Source of the DNA: Pseudoselenomonas ruminantium
GTDB lineage: Bacteria; Bacillota; Negativicutes; Selenomonadales; Selenomonadaceae
Reading direction: 5' to 3'
Length of the DNA stretch: 64,000 nucleotides
Assembly (NCBI GenBank): GCA_902781305.1
Contig: CACZIV010000009.1
Location: 30,983 to 94,982 of the forward strand
Shown: piece by piece, positions 1-9,285 of the stretch
How the letters are laid out: every line of letters begins with the position of its first letter
Numbering within the stretch: position 1 is the first letter of the stretch
Made by a program: the position numbers and the translations under genes
Notes under the pieces: model-generated
The model's database searches: none
Seen by the model: the letters and a program-made list of their open reading frames with translations, nothing else
Told to the model about the DNA's origin: nothing

Positions 1-216
1 GAACTGGCTGCTGACGTTATGGATCACGGCATTATGATGACGGGCGGCGGTGCACTCCTTACGAATCTCGACAAGCTCCTCTCCCATGAGACGGGCATGC
101 CGGTGCTCGTCTCGGAAGATGCGCTTTCCTGCGTAGGTGAAGGCACGGGGCGTTCGTTGGAGAACATCGAGCTCTTGAAGCGCGTGGTTATGATCAGCAA
201 GAAGCTGAGAAGTTAA
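1..216 (+). CDS. mreB: MreB, actin-like rod-shape protein (C-terminal end only)
   Basis: Only the last 71 codons are present; the gene starts before the window. The reading frame is open from base 1, and the visible part contains the actin-fold nucleotide-binding segment [16 protein letters not shown] and the usual MreB ending ENIELLKR. MreB polymerises under the membrane and positions the elongation machinery for side-wall peptidoglycan. It is followed after 11 bases by mreC, the standard mreBCD order, so the three genes are almost certainly co-transcribed. Identification is by family recall and gene order; confidence is high. Confidence 0.95.
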   Translation, partial: ELAADVMDHGIMMTGGGALLTNLDKLLSHETGMPVLVSEDALSCVGEGTGRSLENIELLKRVVMISKKLRS

Positions 217-227
217 GAAGCTGAAAA

Positions 228-1172
228 ATGAGTAATCATGTAAGAAAAGATAAGGAAGGCGGGCGCAAGGGCTGGGCCATGGCGTTTGTCGTGGTCAGTC
301 TCTTTTGCATCATCTTTTTTGCCGCCCGGGGGCGCTTTCAGGCTCCCGTGAGCAGTCAGGCCGTTTCCTTGGTGCTTTCACCCTTTCAACAGGCGACGGC
401 CTGGGTGGCCAATGAGATTCATTATGCCACCAGTGCGGTTTGGGAAGTCGCTACGCTTTATGAGCAGAACAAAATGCTCCGCAATGAAGTGGAGCAGCTG
501 CGGGGCATAAACCTGCAGGCGAATGAAGCCTTGGCGGAAAATGAACGGCTCAGGAAGATGATTGGCTATCAGCAGGCGGCCCGTCAGTTTGATTTGGTGG
601 CTGCCCGGGTCATTGGCAGGGAATCGGATACCTGGTCACGCATGATTGTCATTGACCGGGGAACGATGAACGGCATCGCCAACGATATGCCGGTCGTAAC
701 TCCGCAGGGGCTGGTAGGCCGTGTCGTGGAAGCCGGTCTGAACTCTTCCAAAGTGCAGTTGATACTCGACCCGCGTTCTTCCGTGGGAACGATTGTGCAG
801 CGGGCGCAGTCTCGTGTTACCGGCATCGTGCAGGGGGATATGGACAATCCCACCATGCCGCAGATGGTTAACATTCCCAAAAATGCGGATGTGGTGGAGG
901 GCGATGTCATTGTCACCTCCGGATTTGGCGGTGTTTATCCTAAGGGCATTATCGTCGGGTTGGTCAGCAGCTTGAAAAATGATGATGGTGGCCTCCTGAA
1001 AATTGGTGTGTTGGAAGCGGCCGTGGACTTCCAGAAACTCGAGGATGTCATGGTGATTACGGCCTCCCGTGAGGCGCCGCCGGAACCCATCAAACCGCCA
1101 ACGCAGACGCCGGGAACGGAAACCGACCCCGTGACCGGGGAGAAGCTGGATAAAGCGGAGGGGCAGAAATGA
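228..1172 (+). CDS. mreC: MreC, rod-shape determining protein
   Basis: A 314-residue protein with a short basic N-terminus, one membrane helix around residues 17-37, a coiled coil (about residues 75-110) and then the beta-barrel MreC core containing VVTPQGLVGRV and VITSGFGGVYPKGI, both typical of the family. The C-terminal 30 residues are Pro/Thr/Glu rich and probably disordered. MreC links cytoplasmic MreB to the periplasmic penicillin-binding proteins of the elongasome. It overlaps mreD by four bases (ATGA-type), implying translational coupling. Confidence 0.95.
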   Translation: MSNHVRKDKEGGRKGWAMAFVVVSLFCIIFFAARGRFQAPVSSQAVSLVLSPFQQATAWVANEIHYATSAVWEVATLYEQNKMLRNEVEQLRGINLQANEALAENERLRKMIGYQQAARQFDLVAARVIGRESDTWSRMIVIDRGTMNGIANDMPVVTPQGLVGRVVEAGLNSSKVQLILDPRSSVGTIVQRAQSRVTGIVQGDMDNPTMPQMVNIPKNADVVEGDVIVTSGFGGVYPKGIIVGLVSSLKNDDGGLLKIGVLEAAVDFQKLEDVMVITASREAPPEPIKPPTQTPGTETDPVTGEKLDKAEGQK

Positions 1173-1669
1173 ATAATTTTGCTAAGCTGGCTGCTTTTGT
1201 AATAGCGCTCTATGTTTTGCAGACTTCATTTTTTCCCTTGATGGCCTATCATGGCATCAGCCCCAATTTCATGCTGCTGCTCACCGTATCCTTTGCTTTT
1301 TTGCGTGGGATGGAGCAGGGGACGTTTATGGGACTTCTGACCGGGCTGCTTACGGATTTGGCCACAGGCACTTTTTTTGGTATTCATGCGTTTACTTATT
1401 TACTGATGGGAAACTTATGCGGACGCTTTGCCAATCGTGTCTACAAAGACCAGTTCTTTTGGCCGGTGTTTGCCTCCCTGGGGGTAACTGCGCTAAACTA
1501 TTTTATTTTGGCGTTACTTATGGTATTATTAGGTTATCGCTTTAATCCAATCAGCAATGTGCAGGTAACTTTGCTGCCCATGCTGATTTACCAGCTGGCG
1601 TTTGCCTATCCGGTGCATTATTTGACCTATAAATTGGATAAGAACATCAGCACGAATGAAACAAATTGA
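1169..1669 (+). CDS. mreD: MreD, rod-shape determining membrane protein
   Basis: A 166-residue, very hydrophobic protein with about five membrane segments and the family feature LLTGLLTDLATGTFFG near residue 60. It acts in the elongasome with MreB, MreC, PBP2 and RodA. The start overlaps the mreC stop. A terminator-like hairpin follows its stop at once, so mreBCD may be partly separated from mrdA. Confidence 0.93.
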   Translation: MNNFAKLAAFVIALYVLQTSFFPLMAYHGISPNFMLLLTVSFAFLRGMEQGTFMGLLTGLLTDLATGTFFGIHAFTYLLMGNLCGRFANRVYKDQFFWPVFASLGVTALNYFILALLMVLLGYRFNPISNVQVTLLPMLIYQLAFAYPVHYLTYKLDKNISTNETN

Positions 1670-1671
1670 TT

Positions 1672-1697
1672 AAGGCACCGTGAGGTGCCTTATTTTA
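1672..1697 (+). terminator. Terminator-like hairpin between mreD and mrdA
   Basis: An 8-bp perfect stem, AAGGCACC / GGTGCCTT, with a GTGA loop, followed by ATTTTAT. It lies between the mreD stop and the most likely mrdA start. The U-rich tail is short and interrupted, so this may be a partial terminator or attenuator lowering expression of the downstream block. Its GTG would be the first codon of the longest mrdA frame, one reason not to use that start. Confidence 0.6.
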
Positions 1698-1712
1698 TGG
1701 GAGAGATACTTT

Positions 1713-3509
1713 TTGGTCGAAAATGACGAATTTGGTGGCAGACTGAAAGTTCTGGGCTGGCTGTCGGTGCTGGTGATTGCAGTGCTTATTGGCCGGGCTG
1801 GCTACTTGCAGATTTATGAGGGTGACTATTATGCCCGCTTGGCGGAAGGCAACCGCATCCGCATTATTCCCACCATGGCACCACGAGGGACATTCTTTGA
1901 CCGCAATGGTGAATTGCTGGTGCAGAATCGTCCGGGGTTTGCGGTGTCGCTTATGCCGGTAATGACCAAAATTGATCCGGTGGTGATTACCCGTCTGTCG
2001 GAGCTGTTGAAGGTGCCGGTGGAGGAAATCGACAAGAAAATCGAAGCCCACACGGGCTTTGACCCCATTCGGATTAAGGCGGATGTTACCCCCGATATTG
2101 TCACGATTATTGAGGAACAAAAAAATAATTATCCCGGTGTCATCATCGAGGTACAGCCCATCCGCGACTACATGAACAAGGAAGAAGCGGCACACACCTA
2201 TGGCTATGTCAGCGAGATAAATGACATGGAACTTGAAAAGAAAAAGGATGAGGGCTACAAGAGCGGCGATATCATTGGTAAGTTTGGTCTGGAAAAGATT
2301 TACGATAAGGAACTGCGCGGTGAAAATGGCGGCCAGCAGGTCGAAGTGGATGTGACGGGCAAGCCAGTACAGATTATTGGCAATAAACCGCCGACACCCG
2401 GCGATGACCTTTATCTGACCATTGATAAGAACCTGCAGACGGCGGCCGAGAAGGCCGTGGACGAGCAGTTAAAGCAGATTCATGCCAATGCGGCGGCCGT
2501 GGTGGCCATGAACCCGCAGACCGGTGAAATCCTCGCGATGGTCAGCCGTCCGGCTTTTGACCCGAATTTGTTTGCCCATGGGATTTCGTCGAAGGATTGG
2601 AACAAACTCAACAACAATCCCTATCATCCGATGGATAATAAGGCCATAACGGGTGAGTACCCGCCAGGTTCTACCTTTAAGATCATCACGGGTACGGCGG
2701 CTCTGACCGAAGGTGTGGTCAGCCCCTCCGAACTCATCATGGACAGCGGCCATCACTGGATTATTCCCAAGGGAAATGCTGAGGGCGAAGCCCTGGGCCT
2801 GATCAACTTCCAGCAGGCCATGGCCCATTCCGATAACGTGTATTTCTATGAAATGGGCAATCGTCTGGGCATTGACCGTCTGGAAAAATATGCCCGGATG
2901 TTTGGTCTGGGCAAGATTACCGGCATTGACCTGCCGTATGAGTCCGATGGTCTGGTAGCCAACCGCCGTTACAAGGAGAAAAACTTTGAAGATGGCGACT
3001 GGTATCTGTCGGAAACCTTCGACGCGGCTATCGGTCAGGGCTTCAATCTGGTGACGCCGCTGCAGGCGGCAATGGTCATGGGCGAAATCGCTGCCGATGG
3101 CAAGCGTTATAAGCCGCATTTGGTCAATCGCATTGTCGCGCCGGATGGCAGCACGGTGAAGGAATTCAAACCGGAACTTTTGGGCACGCTCGATGTGCGG
3201 CCGGAAGTGATTTCGCTGGTACAGGCGGGTCTCCATGACGTTACTAAATACGGTACGGCGGCTAGTATTTTCCGTGGGTTCCCCATTGAGATTGCCGGTA
3301 AGACCGGTACAGCCGAGAATCCGCATGGCCGTGACCACGGCTGGTTTGTGGCCTATGGCCCCTTTGCCAATCCCGATATCGTCGTGGCGGTAATCGTGGA
3401 GCAGGGCGGTTTTGGTTCGCAGTCGGCTGTGCCGATTGGCCGCAAGGTTCTGGAAGCCTGGTTTGGCTTAAACAAGCCGGAGCCGGCCGCAGAAGCCAAA
3501 AAACAATGA
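1713..3509 (+). CDS. mrdA: Penicillin-binding protein 2 (elongation transpeptidase)
   Basis: A class B PBP of 598 residues from the chosen TTG start at 1713. One membrane helix lies near the N-terminus, then the dimerisation domain (RGTFFDRNGELLV) and the transpeptidase domain with all three active-site motifs: STFK, SDN and KTGTAE. It cross-links peptidoglycan in the periplasm with RodA. The frame extends upstream to a GTG at 1680, but that codon sits in the loop of a hairpin and has no ribosome binding site. TTG 1713 has GGGAGAG at 1699-1705 with a 7-base spacer. The gene sits between mreD and min genes. Confidence 0.93.
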   Translation: MVENDEFGGRLKVLGWLSVLVIAVLIGRAGYLQIYEGDYYARLAEGNRIRIIPTMAPRGTFFDRNGELLVQNRPGFAVSLMPVMTKIDPVVITRLSELLKVPVEEIDKKIEAHTGFDPIRIKADVTPDIVTIIEEQKNNYPGVIIEVQPIRDYMNKEEAAHTYGYVSEINDMELEKKKDEGYKSGDIIGKFGLEKIYDKELRGENGGQQVEVDVTGKPVQIIGNKPPTPGDDLYLTIDKNLQTAAEKAVDEQLKQIHANAAAVVAMNPQTGEILAMVSRPAFDPNLFAHGISSKDWNKLNNNPYHPMDNKAITGEYPPGSTFKIITGTAALTEGVVSPSELIMDSGHHWIIPKGNAEGEALGLINFQQAMAHSDNVYFYEMGNRLGIDRLEKYARMFGLGKITGIDLPYESDGLVANRRYKEKNFEDGDWYLSETFDAAIGQGFNLVTPLQAAMVMGEIAADGKRYKPHLVNRIVAPDGSTVKEFKPELLGTLDVRPEVISLVQAGLHDVTKYGTAASIFRGFPIEIAGKTGTAENPHGRDHGWFVAYGPFANPDIVVAVIVEQGGFGSQSAVPIGRKVLEAWFGLNKPEPAAEAKKQ

Positions 3510-3547
3510 TGTAAGCAAGACTATATTATATAGAAACGAGGGCAGCC

Positions 3548-4219
3548 ATGAGTGAAGATATTGTAAAAATCAAGGGAACATCCCTTGGCTTACAGCTGAG
3601 CTTTGCTCCAGAGGCATCCTTTGAAGAAGTACGGGAGAATCTGCAGAAAAAGTTAGAATCCGGTACGACCTTCTTTTTGCGGGGCACGCTGGTGCTCATC
3701 CCGCGGGATGTTTTCATGGGCAGTGAGCGCGATGAACTTCAACGGCTTTTCCATGATTATGGCCTGATCTGCCGTACGCAGAAACCGGAATCCAAGCCGG
3801 AGGAAAAGCGTGAGATGCAGCCAGCAGCGCAGCCGGAGCCTGTTCAGCCCAGCAGCCAGCCTGAGGAATTAAAGCCGCAGGAAATGGTGGTCATCAACAA
3901 AACTTTGCGCGGAGGGCAGGAAATCCGCACCAAATCATCGGTGCTGGTCTGCGGCAATGTGAATCCCGGTGCGCAGATTATCGCCGGGGGCAGCATTGAT
4001 ATCCGTGGTACCTGCAGAGGCTTGGTACATGCCGGAGCTTATGGAGACAGTACGGCATTTATTATTGCCGACCACTTAATGCCTACACAAATCAGAATAG
4101 CTAATTTAATTGCGCGTTCACCGGATGAAATGGAAAAAAATGACCGTGCGGAACGCGCATCCATCAAGGATGGTCAAATCGTAATCGAACCAATAGAAAG
4201 GCAGGATAAGACAATATGA
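3548..4219 (+). CDS. minC: MinC, septum-site determining protein
   Basis: A 223-residue protein. The N-terminal half has the MinC-N fold (KIKGTSLGLQLSF). A Pro/Gln/Glu-rich linker (about residues 80-112) joins it to the C-terminal beta-helix domain with the glycine-rich pattern GNVNPGAQIIAGGSIDIRG. MinC blocks FtsZ ring assembly away from midcell when recruited to the membrane by MinD. Its stop overlaps the minD start by four bases. Confidence 0.94.
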   Translation: MSEDIVKIKGTSLGLQLSFAPEASFEEVRENLQKKLESGTTFFLRGTLVLIPRDVFMGSERDELQRLFHDYGLICRTQKPESKPEEKREMQPAAQPEPVQPSSQPEELKPQEMVVINKTLRGGQEIRTKSSVLVCGNVNPGAQIIAGGSIDIRGTCRGLVHAGAYGDSTAFIIADHLMPTQIRIANLIARSPDEMEKNDRAERASIKDGQIVIEPIERQDKTI

Positions 4220-5007
4220 GCGAAATCTACGTAATTACCTCTGGCAAAGGCGGTGTTGGCAAGACTACGACCACAGCTAACCTGGGTATGGGACTTGCAA
4301 TGCGGGGCAAGAAGGTTGTACTGGTGGATACCGATACGGGTCTGCGCAATCTCGACCTTCTGTTAGGTCTGGAAAACCGAATCATGTATGACCTCATTGA
4401 TGTAACGGAAGGCCGGGTGGCCTACAAGAAGGCCTTGGTGCGTCATAAGAAATACGACAATCTTTTCCTGCTGCCGACTTCGCAGGTCAAGGACAAGATG
4501 GCGGTAAATCCGGAACAGCTTGTAAAGCTTTGCAGTGATTTGCGTCAGGAATTTGACTATATTCTCATTGACTGCCCGGCAGGTATTGAACAGGGCTTCA
4601 AGACGGCTATCGCTGCTGCTGATACGGCACTCGTGGTTACGATGCCGGAGATTTCCGCTGTGCGTGATGCCGATAAGATTATCGGTGAACTCGGCCGCGC
4701 TGACAAGGACAATATCAAGCTCATCGTCAATCGTATTCGTCCGCAGATGGTTGAAGATGGTGATATGCTCGATATGGAAGCCATTAACGATATCCTCTCG
4801 CTGGACTGCATCGGTCAGGTACCCGATGATTTGAAGGTTGTTACCAGCACCAACAAGGGTGAGCCTTGTGTGACCATGAGTGATAGTGAAGCTGGCCAGG
4901 CTTACCGCAATATCGTAGGCCGTATGCTCGGCGAGGATATTCCGTTTATGGAATTCCACAAAGATGGCGGCTGGTGGAAACGCCTTAAACGTATGTTCAG
5001 ACGATGA
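4216..5007 (+). CDS. minD: MinD, membrane ATPase positioning MinC
   Basis: A 263-residue ParA/MinD-type ATPase. The deviant Walker A motif GKGGVGKTTTTANLG is at residues 10-24, the Walker B-like segment is FDYILIDCPAGIE, and the C-terminus is a basic amphipathic helix (WWKRLKRMFRR) that would bind the membrane. It recruits MinC and is regulated by MinE, which follows after 13 bases. Confidence 0.96.
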   Translation: MSEIYVITSGKGGVGKTTTTANLGMGLAMRGKKVVLVDTDTGLRNLDLLLGLENRIMYDLIDVTEGRVAYKKALVRHKKYDNLFLLPTSQVKDKMAVNPEQLVKLCSDLRQEFDYILIDCPAGIEQGFKTAIAAADTALVVTMPEISAVRDADKIIGELGRADKDNIKLIVNRIRPQMVEDGDMLDMEAINDILSLDCIGQVPDDLKVVTSTNKGEPCVTMSDSEAGQAYRNIVGRMLGEDIPFMEFHKDGGWWKRLKRMFRR

Positions 5008-5020
5008 GAGGAGGGGTTAT

Positions 5021-5293
5021 ATGTTGGAGGCATTGATGAAAATTTTTGGCAAGAAAGAAGAAACCGGCAAAATTGCCCGGGATCGCTTAAAGGTAGTGCT
5101 TATCCATGACCGCGCCAATATCTCTCCCGAAGTTATGGACAACCTGAAAAACGACATCATCAAGGTGATTTCCAATTATATGGAAATCAATCAGCAGGAT
5201 ATGGATATTTCCTTGGCCAATGATGATGATTCTGTAGCACTGGTGGCCAATATCCCCGTCAGCCGCATGAAGCATGACAAGGGCGAGCACTGA
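5021..5293 (+). CDS. minE: MinE, topological specificity factor
   Basis: A 90-residue protein, the usual size for MinE, with the anti-MinCD segment (ARDRLKVVLIHDRANISPE) and the dimerisation part (VISNYMEINQQDMDI). ATG 5021 was chosen because it follows GAGGAGGGG with good spacing and gives the normal family N-terminus; the same frame extends to 4964 inside minD. MinE stimulates MinD ATPase and keeps the Min system away from midcell. Confidence 0.93.
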   Translation: MLEALMKIFGKKEETGKIARDRLKVVLIHDRANISPEVMDNLKNDIIKVISNYMEINQQDMDISLANDDDSVALVANIPVSRMKHDKGEH

Positions 5294-5309
5294 GAGAAGA
5301 TAGATTGGC

Positions 5310-6413
5310 ATGACAAAATCAATTTTACGCCGTACGGATATCACCTTGCTGGCGGCCACAGCGGGCATTCTGGTTATGAGTATCATCATTATCGGCAGTG
5401 CCACGCATATCAATACGCCCGGTGAAGAGCGATATTGGTTCGTTGCCCGGCAGGGTCTCTTTGCGGCGGTAAACATCGCTATGGCGGCTTTTTTGATGAA
5501 TTTTGACTACAAGATGCTGCAGGGCTATGGCAACAAGCTCTACATCTTCAATCTCATCATGCTGATAGCGGTTATGTTGGTGGGGCAGTCGGCCTTAGGC
5601 GCCCAGCGTTGGATTTCCATTGGTCCCATCAGTATCCAGCCCTCGGAGTTTTCCAAAATCATCATGATTGTTTCACTGGCGACCATGCTGGAGGAACGAG
5701 TGGGAAAACTTAACAATATCCATGATTTGCTGCCCGTGGCGGCCTATGTGGGGGTACCGTTCCTGTTAGTCCTGAAGCAGCCGGATTTAGGTACATCGCT
5801 GGTCTTTATGGCGATTTTCTTTGGCATGGTCTTCATCTGTGGCATAAATCTGCGCTTGTTGGGCGGAATATTTGCCACAGGCATTGCGATGATGCCCTTG
5901 CTTTGGCATTTTTTGAAGGACTATCAGAAAATGCGCATTATGGTCTTTATGGACCCGAATGTTGACCCATTGGGCTCAGGCTATCATATCATCCAGTCCA
6001 AGATTGCCATTGGTTCGGGGATGCTCTTTGGCAAAGGCCTTTTCGAGGGCACGCAGAGCCAGCTGGACTTTTTGCCGGAAAACCACACGGACTTTATCTT
6101 TGCCGTGGTGGGTGAGGAACTGGGCTTTATCGGTGTCGTGGTTCTGCTGCTCCTGTATCTCGTGGTCCTATGGCGCGGCGTGCAGATAGCCCAGGATGCC
6201 AGCGATATGTTTGGCCGGCTTTTGGCCGTGGGCATTACGTCTATGCTGGCCTTCCATGTGCTGGTTAATGTAGGCATGACCTTAGGCATTATGCCGGTTA
6301 CGGGCATTCCCTTGCCACTCATGAGTTACGGCGTCAGCTCGCTGACCACCAATATCATGGCGATAGCGATATTACTAAATATACAACTTAGAAAAAAGAA
6401 ATTAGAATTCTAG
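5310..6413 (+). CDS. rodA: RodA, SEDS-family peptidoglycan polymerase
   Basis: A 367-residue membrane protein with about ten helices. It shows the SEDS features ALGAQRWISIGPISIQPSE, KQPDLGTSL, LPENHTDFIF and the C-terminal GIPLPLMSYGVSS. RodA polymerises glycan strands with PBP2 (mrdA, upstream). It ends the shape/division block and is followed by a clear terminator. A second SEDS gene, FtsW-like but damaged, is at about 50.6-51.7 kb. Confidence 0.94.
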   Translation: MTKSILRRTDITLLAATAGILVMSIIIIGSATHINTPGEERYWFVARQGLFAAVNIAMAAFLMNFDYKMLQGYGNKLYIFNLIMLIAVMLVGQSALGAQRWISIGPISIQPSEFSKIIMIVSLATMLEERVGKLNNIHDLLPVAAYVGVPFLLVLKQPDLGTSLVFMAIFFGMVFICGINLRLLGGIFATGIAMMPLLWHFLKDYQKMRIMVFMDPNVDPLGSGYHIIQSKIAIGSGMLFGKGLFEGTQSQLDFLPENHTDFIFAVVGEELGFIGVVVLLLLYLVVLWRGVQIAQDASDMFGRLLAVGITSMLAFHVLVNVGMTLGIMPVTGIPLPLMSYGVSSLTTNIMAIAILLNIQLRKKKLEF

Positions 6414-6414
6414 G

Positions 6415-6440
6415 GAAGGCTCCTTACGGAGCCTTCTCTT
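6415..6440 (+). terminator. Terminator after rodA
   Basis: A 9-bp perfect stem, GAAGGCTCC / GGAGCCTTC, with a TTAC loop, followed by TCTT. It begins two bases after the rodA stop and ends the mre-mrd-min-rodA block. Confidence 0.8.
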
Positions 6441-6492
6441 AAATCTTATTAGGAACTGAATGTGTAAAAGATGTATGGAGGAATTTAACGAA

Positions 6493-9105
6493 ATGGTACA
6501 ACTCAATCATGAGGTGCTCCAGTCGGTGCTGAAGCCGTCCCGCTATACGGGGGGCGAATGGAATGCAGTGGTTAAGGATTGGGATAAGGTAGACTGCACC
6601 TTCGCACTGGCCCTGCCCGATGTGTATGAAGTGGGCATGAGCAATCTGGGACTGGCGATTCTCTACGAAATTCTGAATCGGGAAACGGACATTGCCGCCG
6701 AGCGGGTTTATGCGCCTTGGACGGATATGGAGGCGGAGATGCGGGCGCGCAATATCCCGCTGTTTTCGCTGGAAACGAAGCATGAGCTTTCGCAGTTTGA
6801 TTTTTTCGGCTTTTCCCTGCAGTATGAGATGATTTACTCCAACGTGCTCAATATGCTGGATTTAGCCGGGATTCCCCTTTGGAGCAAAGACCGTGGCGAA
6901 GATATGCCCTTTATCGTGGGCGGCGGCCCCTGCGTCTACAACGTAGAGCCGATTGCCGACTTCTTTGACTTCTTTATCGTCGGCGAAGGTGAAGAAGTGA
7001 TTGTCGAGGTGTCCAAGGCCTTTATCGAATGGAAGAAGGCAGGACGAACTGGCGGGCGCAGAGGTTTCCTCGAACGCCTGCTGACTATTGATGGCATCTA
7101 TGTGCCGTCCTTCTACGAGCCGAAATATACGGCAGATGGCGGCTATGAAAAGCTCGAACCACTGCATGAAAACGCGAAGACCCTTATCTATAAGCGTGTC
7201 TGCAAGAATATGGATGAGGCCATGAGCGTAGAGCATCCTTTGGTGCCGTCCATGGATATCGTTCATAACCGCGCCATGCTCGAACTGTTCCGTGGCTGTT
7301 CCCGCGGCTGTCGTTTCTGTCAGGCGGGCATCTGCTATCGTCCGGCACGTGAACGCACCGAAGAAAAGCTCAAAAAGATGGCGAGAAACTTAGTGGACAG
7401 CACGGGCTACAATGAAATGAGCCTGACCTCCTTGTCCTCGGCGGATTATTCCTGCCTGGGCCGCCTGGTGGATGATTTGATGCTCGGCTTTAAGGACGAG
7501 GAAGTGAGCTTCTCGCTGCCGTCCCTGCGCATTGACAGCTTCTCGATTGATTTGGCGCATAAGATGCAGCAGGTGCGTAAGTCCGGCCTGACCTTTGCGC
7601 CCGAAGCGGGCACGCAGCGTCTGCGTGACGTCATCAACAAGGGCGTTACGGAAGAAAACCTTATGAATGCCTGCGCTTCGGCCTTCAAGCAGGGGTGGAA
7701 ACAGGTTAAGCTTTACTTTATGATGGGCCTGCCGACGGAAACTGATGAAGATGTTATCGGCATTGCCAAACTCGCGAAAAAAGTCGTTGACCTCTATACG
7801 GAAATCAAGGGCAAGCGGGGCGTCAAAGTCACGGTATCCGTTTCCTGCTTTGTGCCGAAACCCTATACGCCGTTCCAGTGGTTTGGCCAGCTGCCCATTG
7901 AAGAATTCCAGCGCCGTCAGGAACTTCTAAAGGAGCATATCACCGACCGGGCGATTACCTTTAACTATCACGATGCCCGTCTGTCCGTTATCGAAGGTGT
8001 CTTTGCCCGCGGCGACCGCCGTCTTTCGCAGGTTCTCTATCAGGCCTGGCAGGATGGGGCCAAATTCGACGGTTGGACGGATTTGTACCAGCATGAAACG
8101 TGGCTTAAAGCGATGGAAAAATGCGGCATTGATGGGAGGTTCTACAGCCAGCGCACCCGCAATTTTGGCGAGGCTCTGCCCTGGGCGATTACCTCGCCGG
8201 GCGTCAATACGGAATTCCTGCTGCGTGAGTGGCATAAGGCCATGCAGGCGGCCCTCACCGAAGACTGCCGCCGGGGCAAGTGCTCGGCTTGCGGTATCTG
8301 TCCGAACTTAGGCGTGCATGTGATGGATTATGCCAAGGAAGAAGCAGAACGCGGCTATCAGTCGCCGGAACTGCCCGCAAAAGTCCATCGTGACCCCAAG
8401 GATTCCGGTCGTCCGCGCACGCTCTATAAATACCGCGCGGAAATCACCAAGGGTGAAGATTTGCGCTATGTGTCCCATCTGGATTATGCCAATATCTTCA
8501 TTCGTGCCTTCAAGCGTTCCGGTTTGCCGATGGCGTATTCCGAGGGCTTCAATCACCATATGAAGGTCGCCTTTGCGTCAGCTTTGTCCTTGGGCGTAAC
8601 GAGTCAGGCGGAATACATGGAGTTTGAACTCTTAAAGCCGGTCTGTCAGCCGGAGGTCTTTGATAAATTAAAAGCCCAGCTGCCGCCAGGCATTGAACTC
8701 AAGGAACTGCGGGAAGTAAAGACCAAGCAGAAAGCCATGATGGCGCAGGCTACGGAAGCACGGTATCGTGCCGTAATGCCCTTGCAGGGAGAATTGGCGC
8801 TTGCGCGCATGGCGGTGAAGAAGTACAATGAAGCTGATGAAGTTCAGTTTCAGCGTGTTACGCCGAAGAAGAAACGGGATATTGAACTCAAGGCTTATAT
8901 GAAAAAGCCGGTGGAAGTTTCTGTCGAAGGCGATATGTTGGTTCTGGATATCGATATTGCGATTACGGACAGCGGCAGCGTGAAGCCGATTGAGGTAATC
9001 GGGGCGCTCATTGAGCAGTTCGGCTTGCCGGCAAAGGCGGCGGAGGCTAAGATTTGCCGGACGGCTATGCTCTCGAATGGGAAAAGGCTCGTGGAACTTG
9101 TATAG
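6493..9105 (+). CDS. Fused radical SAM (TIGR03960-type) / DUF2344 protein
   Basis: An 870-residue two-part protein. Residues 1 to about 620 form a radical SAM protein with an N-terminal B12-binding-like region and the cluster motif CSRGCRFC (Cys 269, 273, 276). From about residue 640 a DUF2344 domain begins (TKGEDLRYVSHLDY, YSEGFNHHMKV). This fusion is common upstream of rng in Firmicutes. Its substrate is not known to me. ATG 6493 was chosen over 6460 because GGAGG lies at 6477-6481 and the resulting N-terminus matches the family. A cysteine group CRRGKCSACGIC near residue 600 could bind another cluster. Confidence 0.88.
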   Translation: MVQLNHEVLQSVLKPSRYTGGEWNAVVKDWDKVDCTFALALPDVYEVGMSNLGLAILYEILNRETDIAAERVYAPWTDMEAEMRARNIPLFSLETKHELSQFDFFGFSLQYEMIYSNVLNMLDLAGIPLWSKDRGEDMPFIVGGGPCVYNVEPIADFFDFFIVGEGEEVIVEVSKAFIEWKKAGRTGGRRGFLERLLTIDGIYVPSFYEPKYTADGGYEKLEPLHENAKTLIYKRVCKNMDEAMSVEHPLVPSMDIVHNRAMLELFRGCSRGCRFCQAGICYRPARERTEEKLKKMARNLVDSTGYNEMSLTSLSSADYSCLGRLVDDLMLGFKDEEVSFSLPSLRIDSFSIDLAHKMQQVRKSGLTFAPEAGTQRLRDVINKGVTEENLMNACASAFKQGWKQVKLYFMMGLPTETDEDVIGIAKLAKKVVDLYTEIKGKRGVKVTVSVSCFVPKPYTPFQWFGQLPIEEFQRRQELLKEHITDRAITFNYHDARLSVIEGVFARGDRRLSQVLYQAWQDGAKFDGWTDLYQHETWLKAMEKCGIDGRFYSQRTRNFGEALPWAITSPGVNTEFLLREWHKAMQAALTEDCRRGKCSACGICPNLGVHVMDYAKEEAERGYQSPELPAKVHRDPKDSGRPRTLYKYRAEITKGEDLRYVSHLDYANIFIRAFKRSGLPMAYSEGFNHHMKVAFASALSLGVTSQAEYMEFELLKPVCQPEVFDKLKAQLPPGIELKELREVKTKQKAMMAQATEARYRAVMPLQGELALARMAVKKYNEADEVQFQRVTPKKKRDIELKAYMKKPVEVSVEGDMLVLDIDIAITDSGSVKPIEVIGALIEQFGLPAKAAEAKICRTAMLSNGKRLVELV

Positions 9106-9114
9106 TTAGTGCGC

Positions 9115-9230
9115 GGTACTTTTCTTTGGCGCAAAGAAAAGTACCCAAATACCCATTCGGGCACAGGCGAAAACGTGGCCTGAAATCCCGTCCGGGGATT
9201 TACGGCCACCTGCGCTCGTCCTTGAGCGCT
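9115..9230. repeat. Cluster of three palindromes between the radical SAM gene and rng
   Basis: Three hairpins follow one another. First, a 14-bp perfect inverted repeat at 9115-9128 / 9132-9145 (GGTACTTTTCTTTG and its complement) with a 3-base loop. Second, 9175-9209, with arms GTGGCC / GGCCAC and inner AAATCCC / GGGATTT. Third, 9213-9230, GCGCTC / GAGCGC. No good coding frame or U-tract accompanies them. The first palindrome resembles REP-like repeats seen in many bacteria, but this is recall only. It could act in mRNA processing of the downstream RNase gene. Confidence 0.6.
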
Positions 9231-9285
9231 GGGCAACGATATAGCGTTATCTTTTCGATATTATAAAAATGGGGGAGGTGAATGG

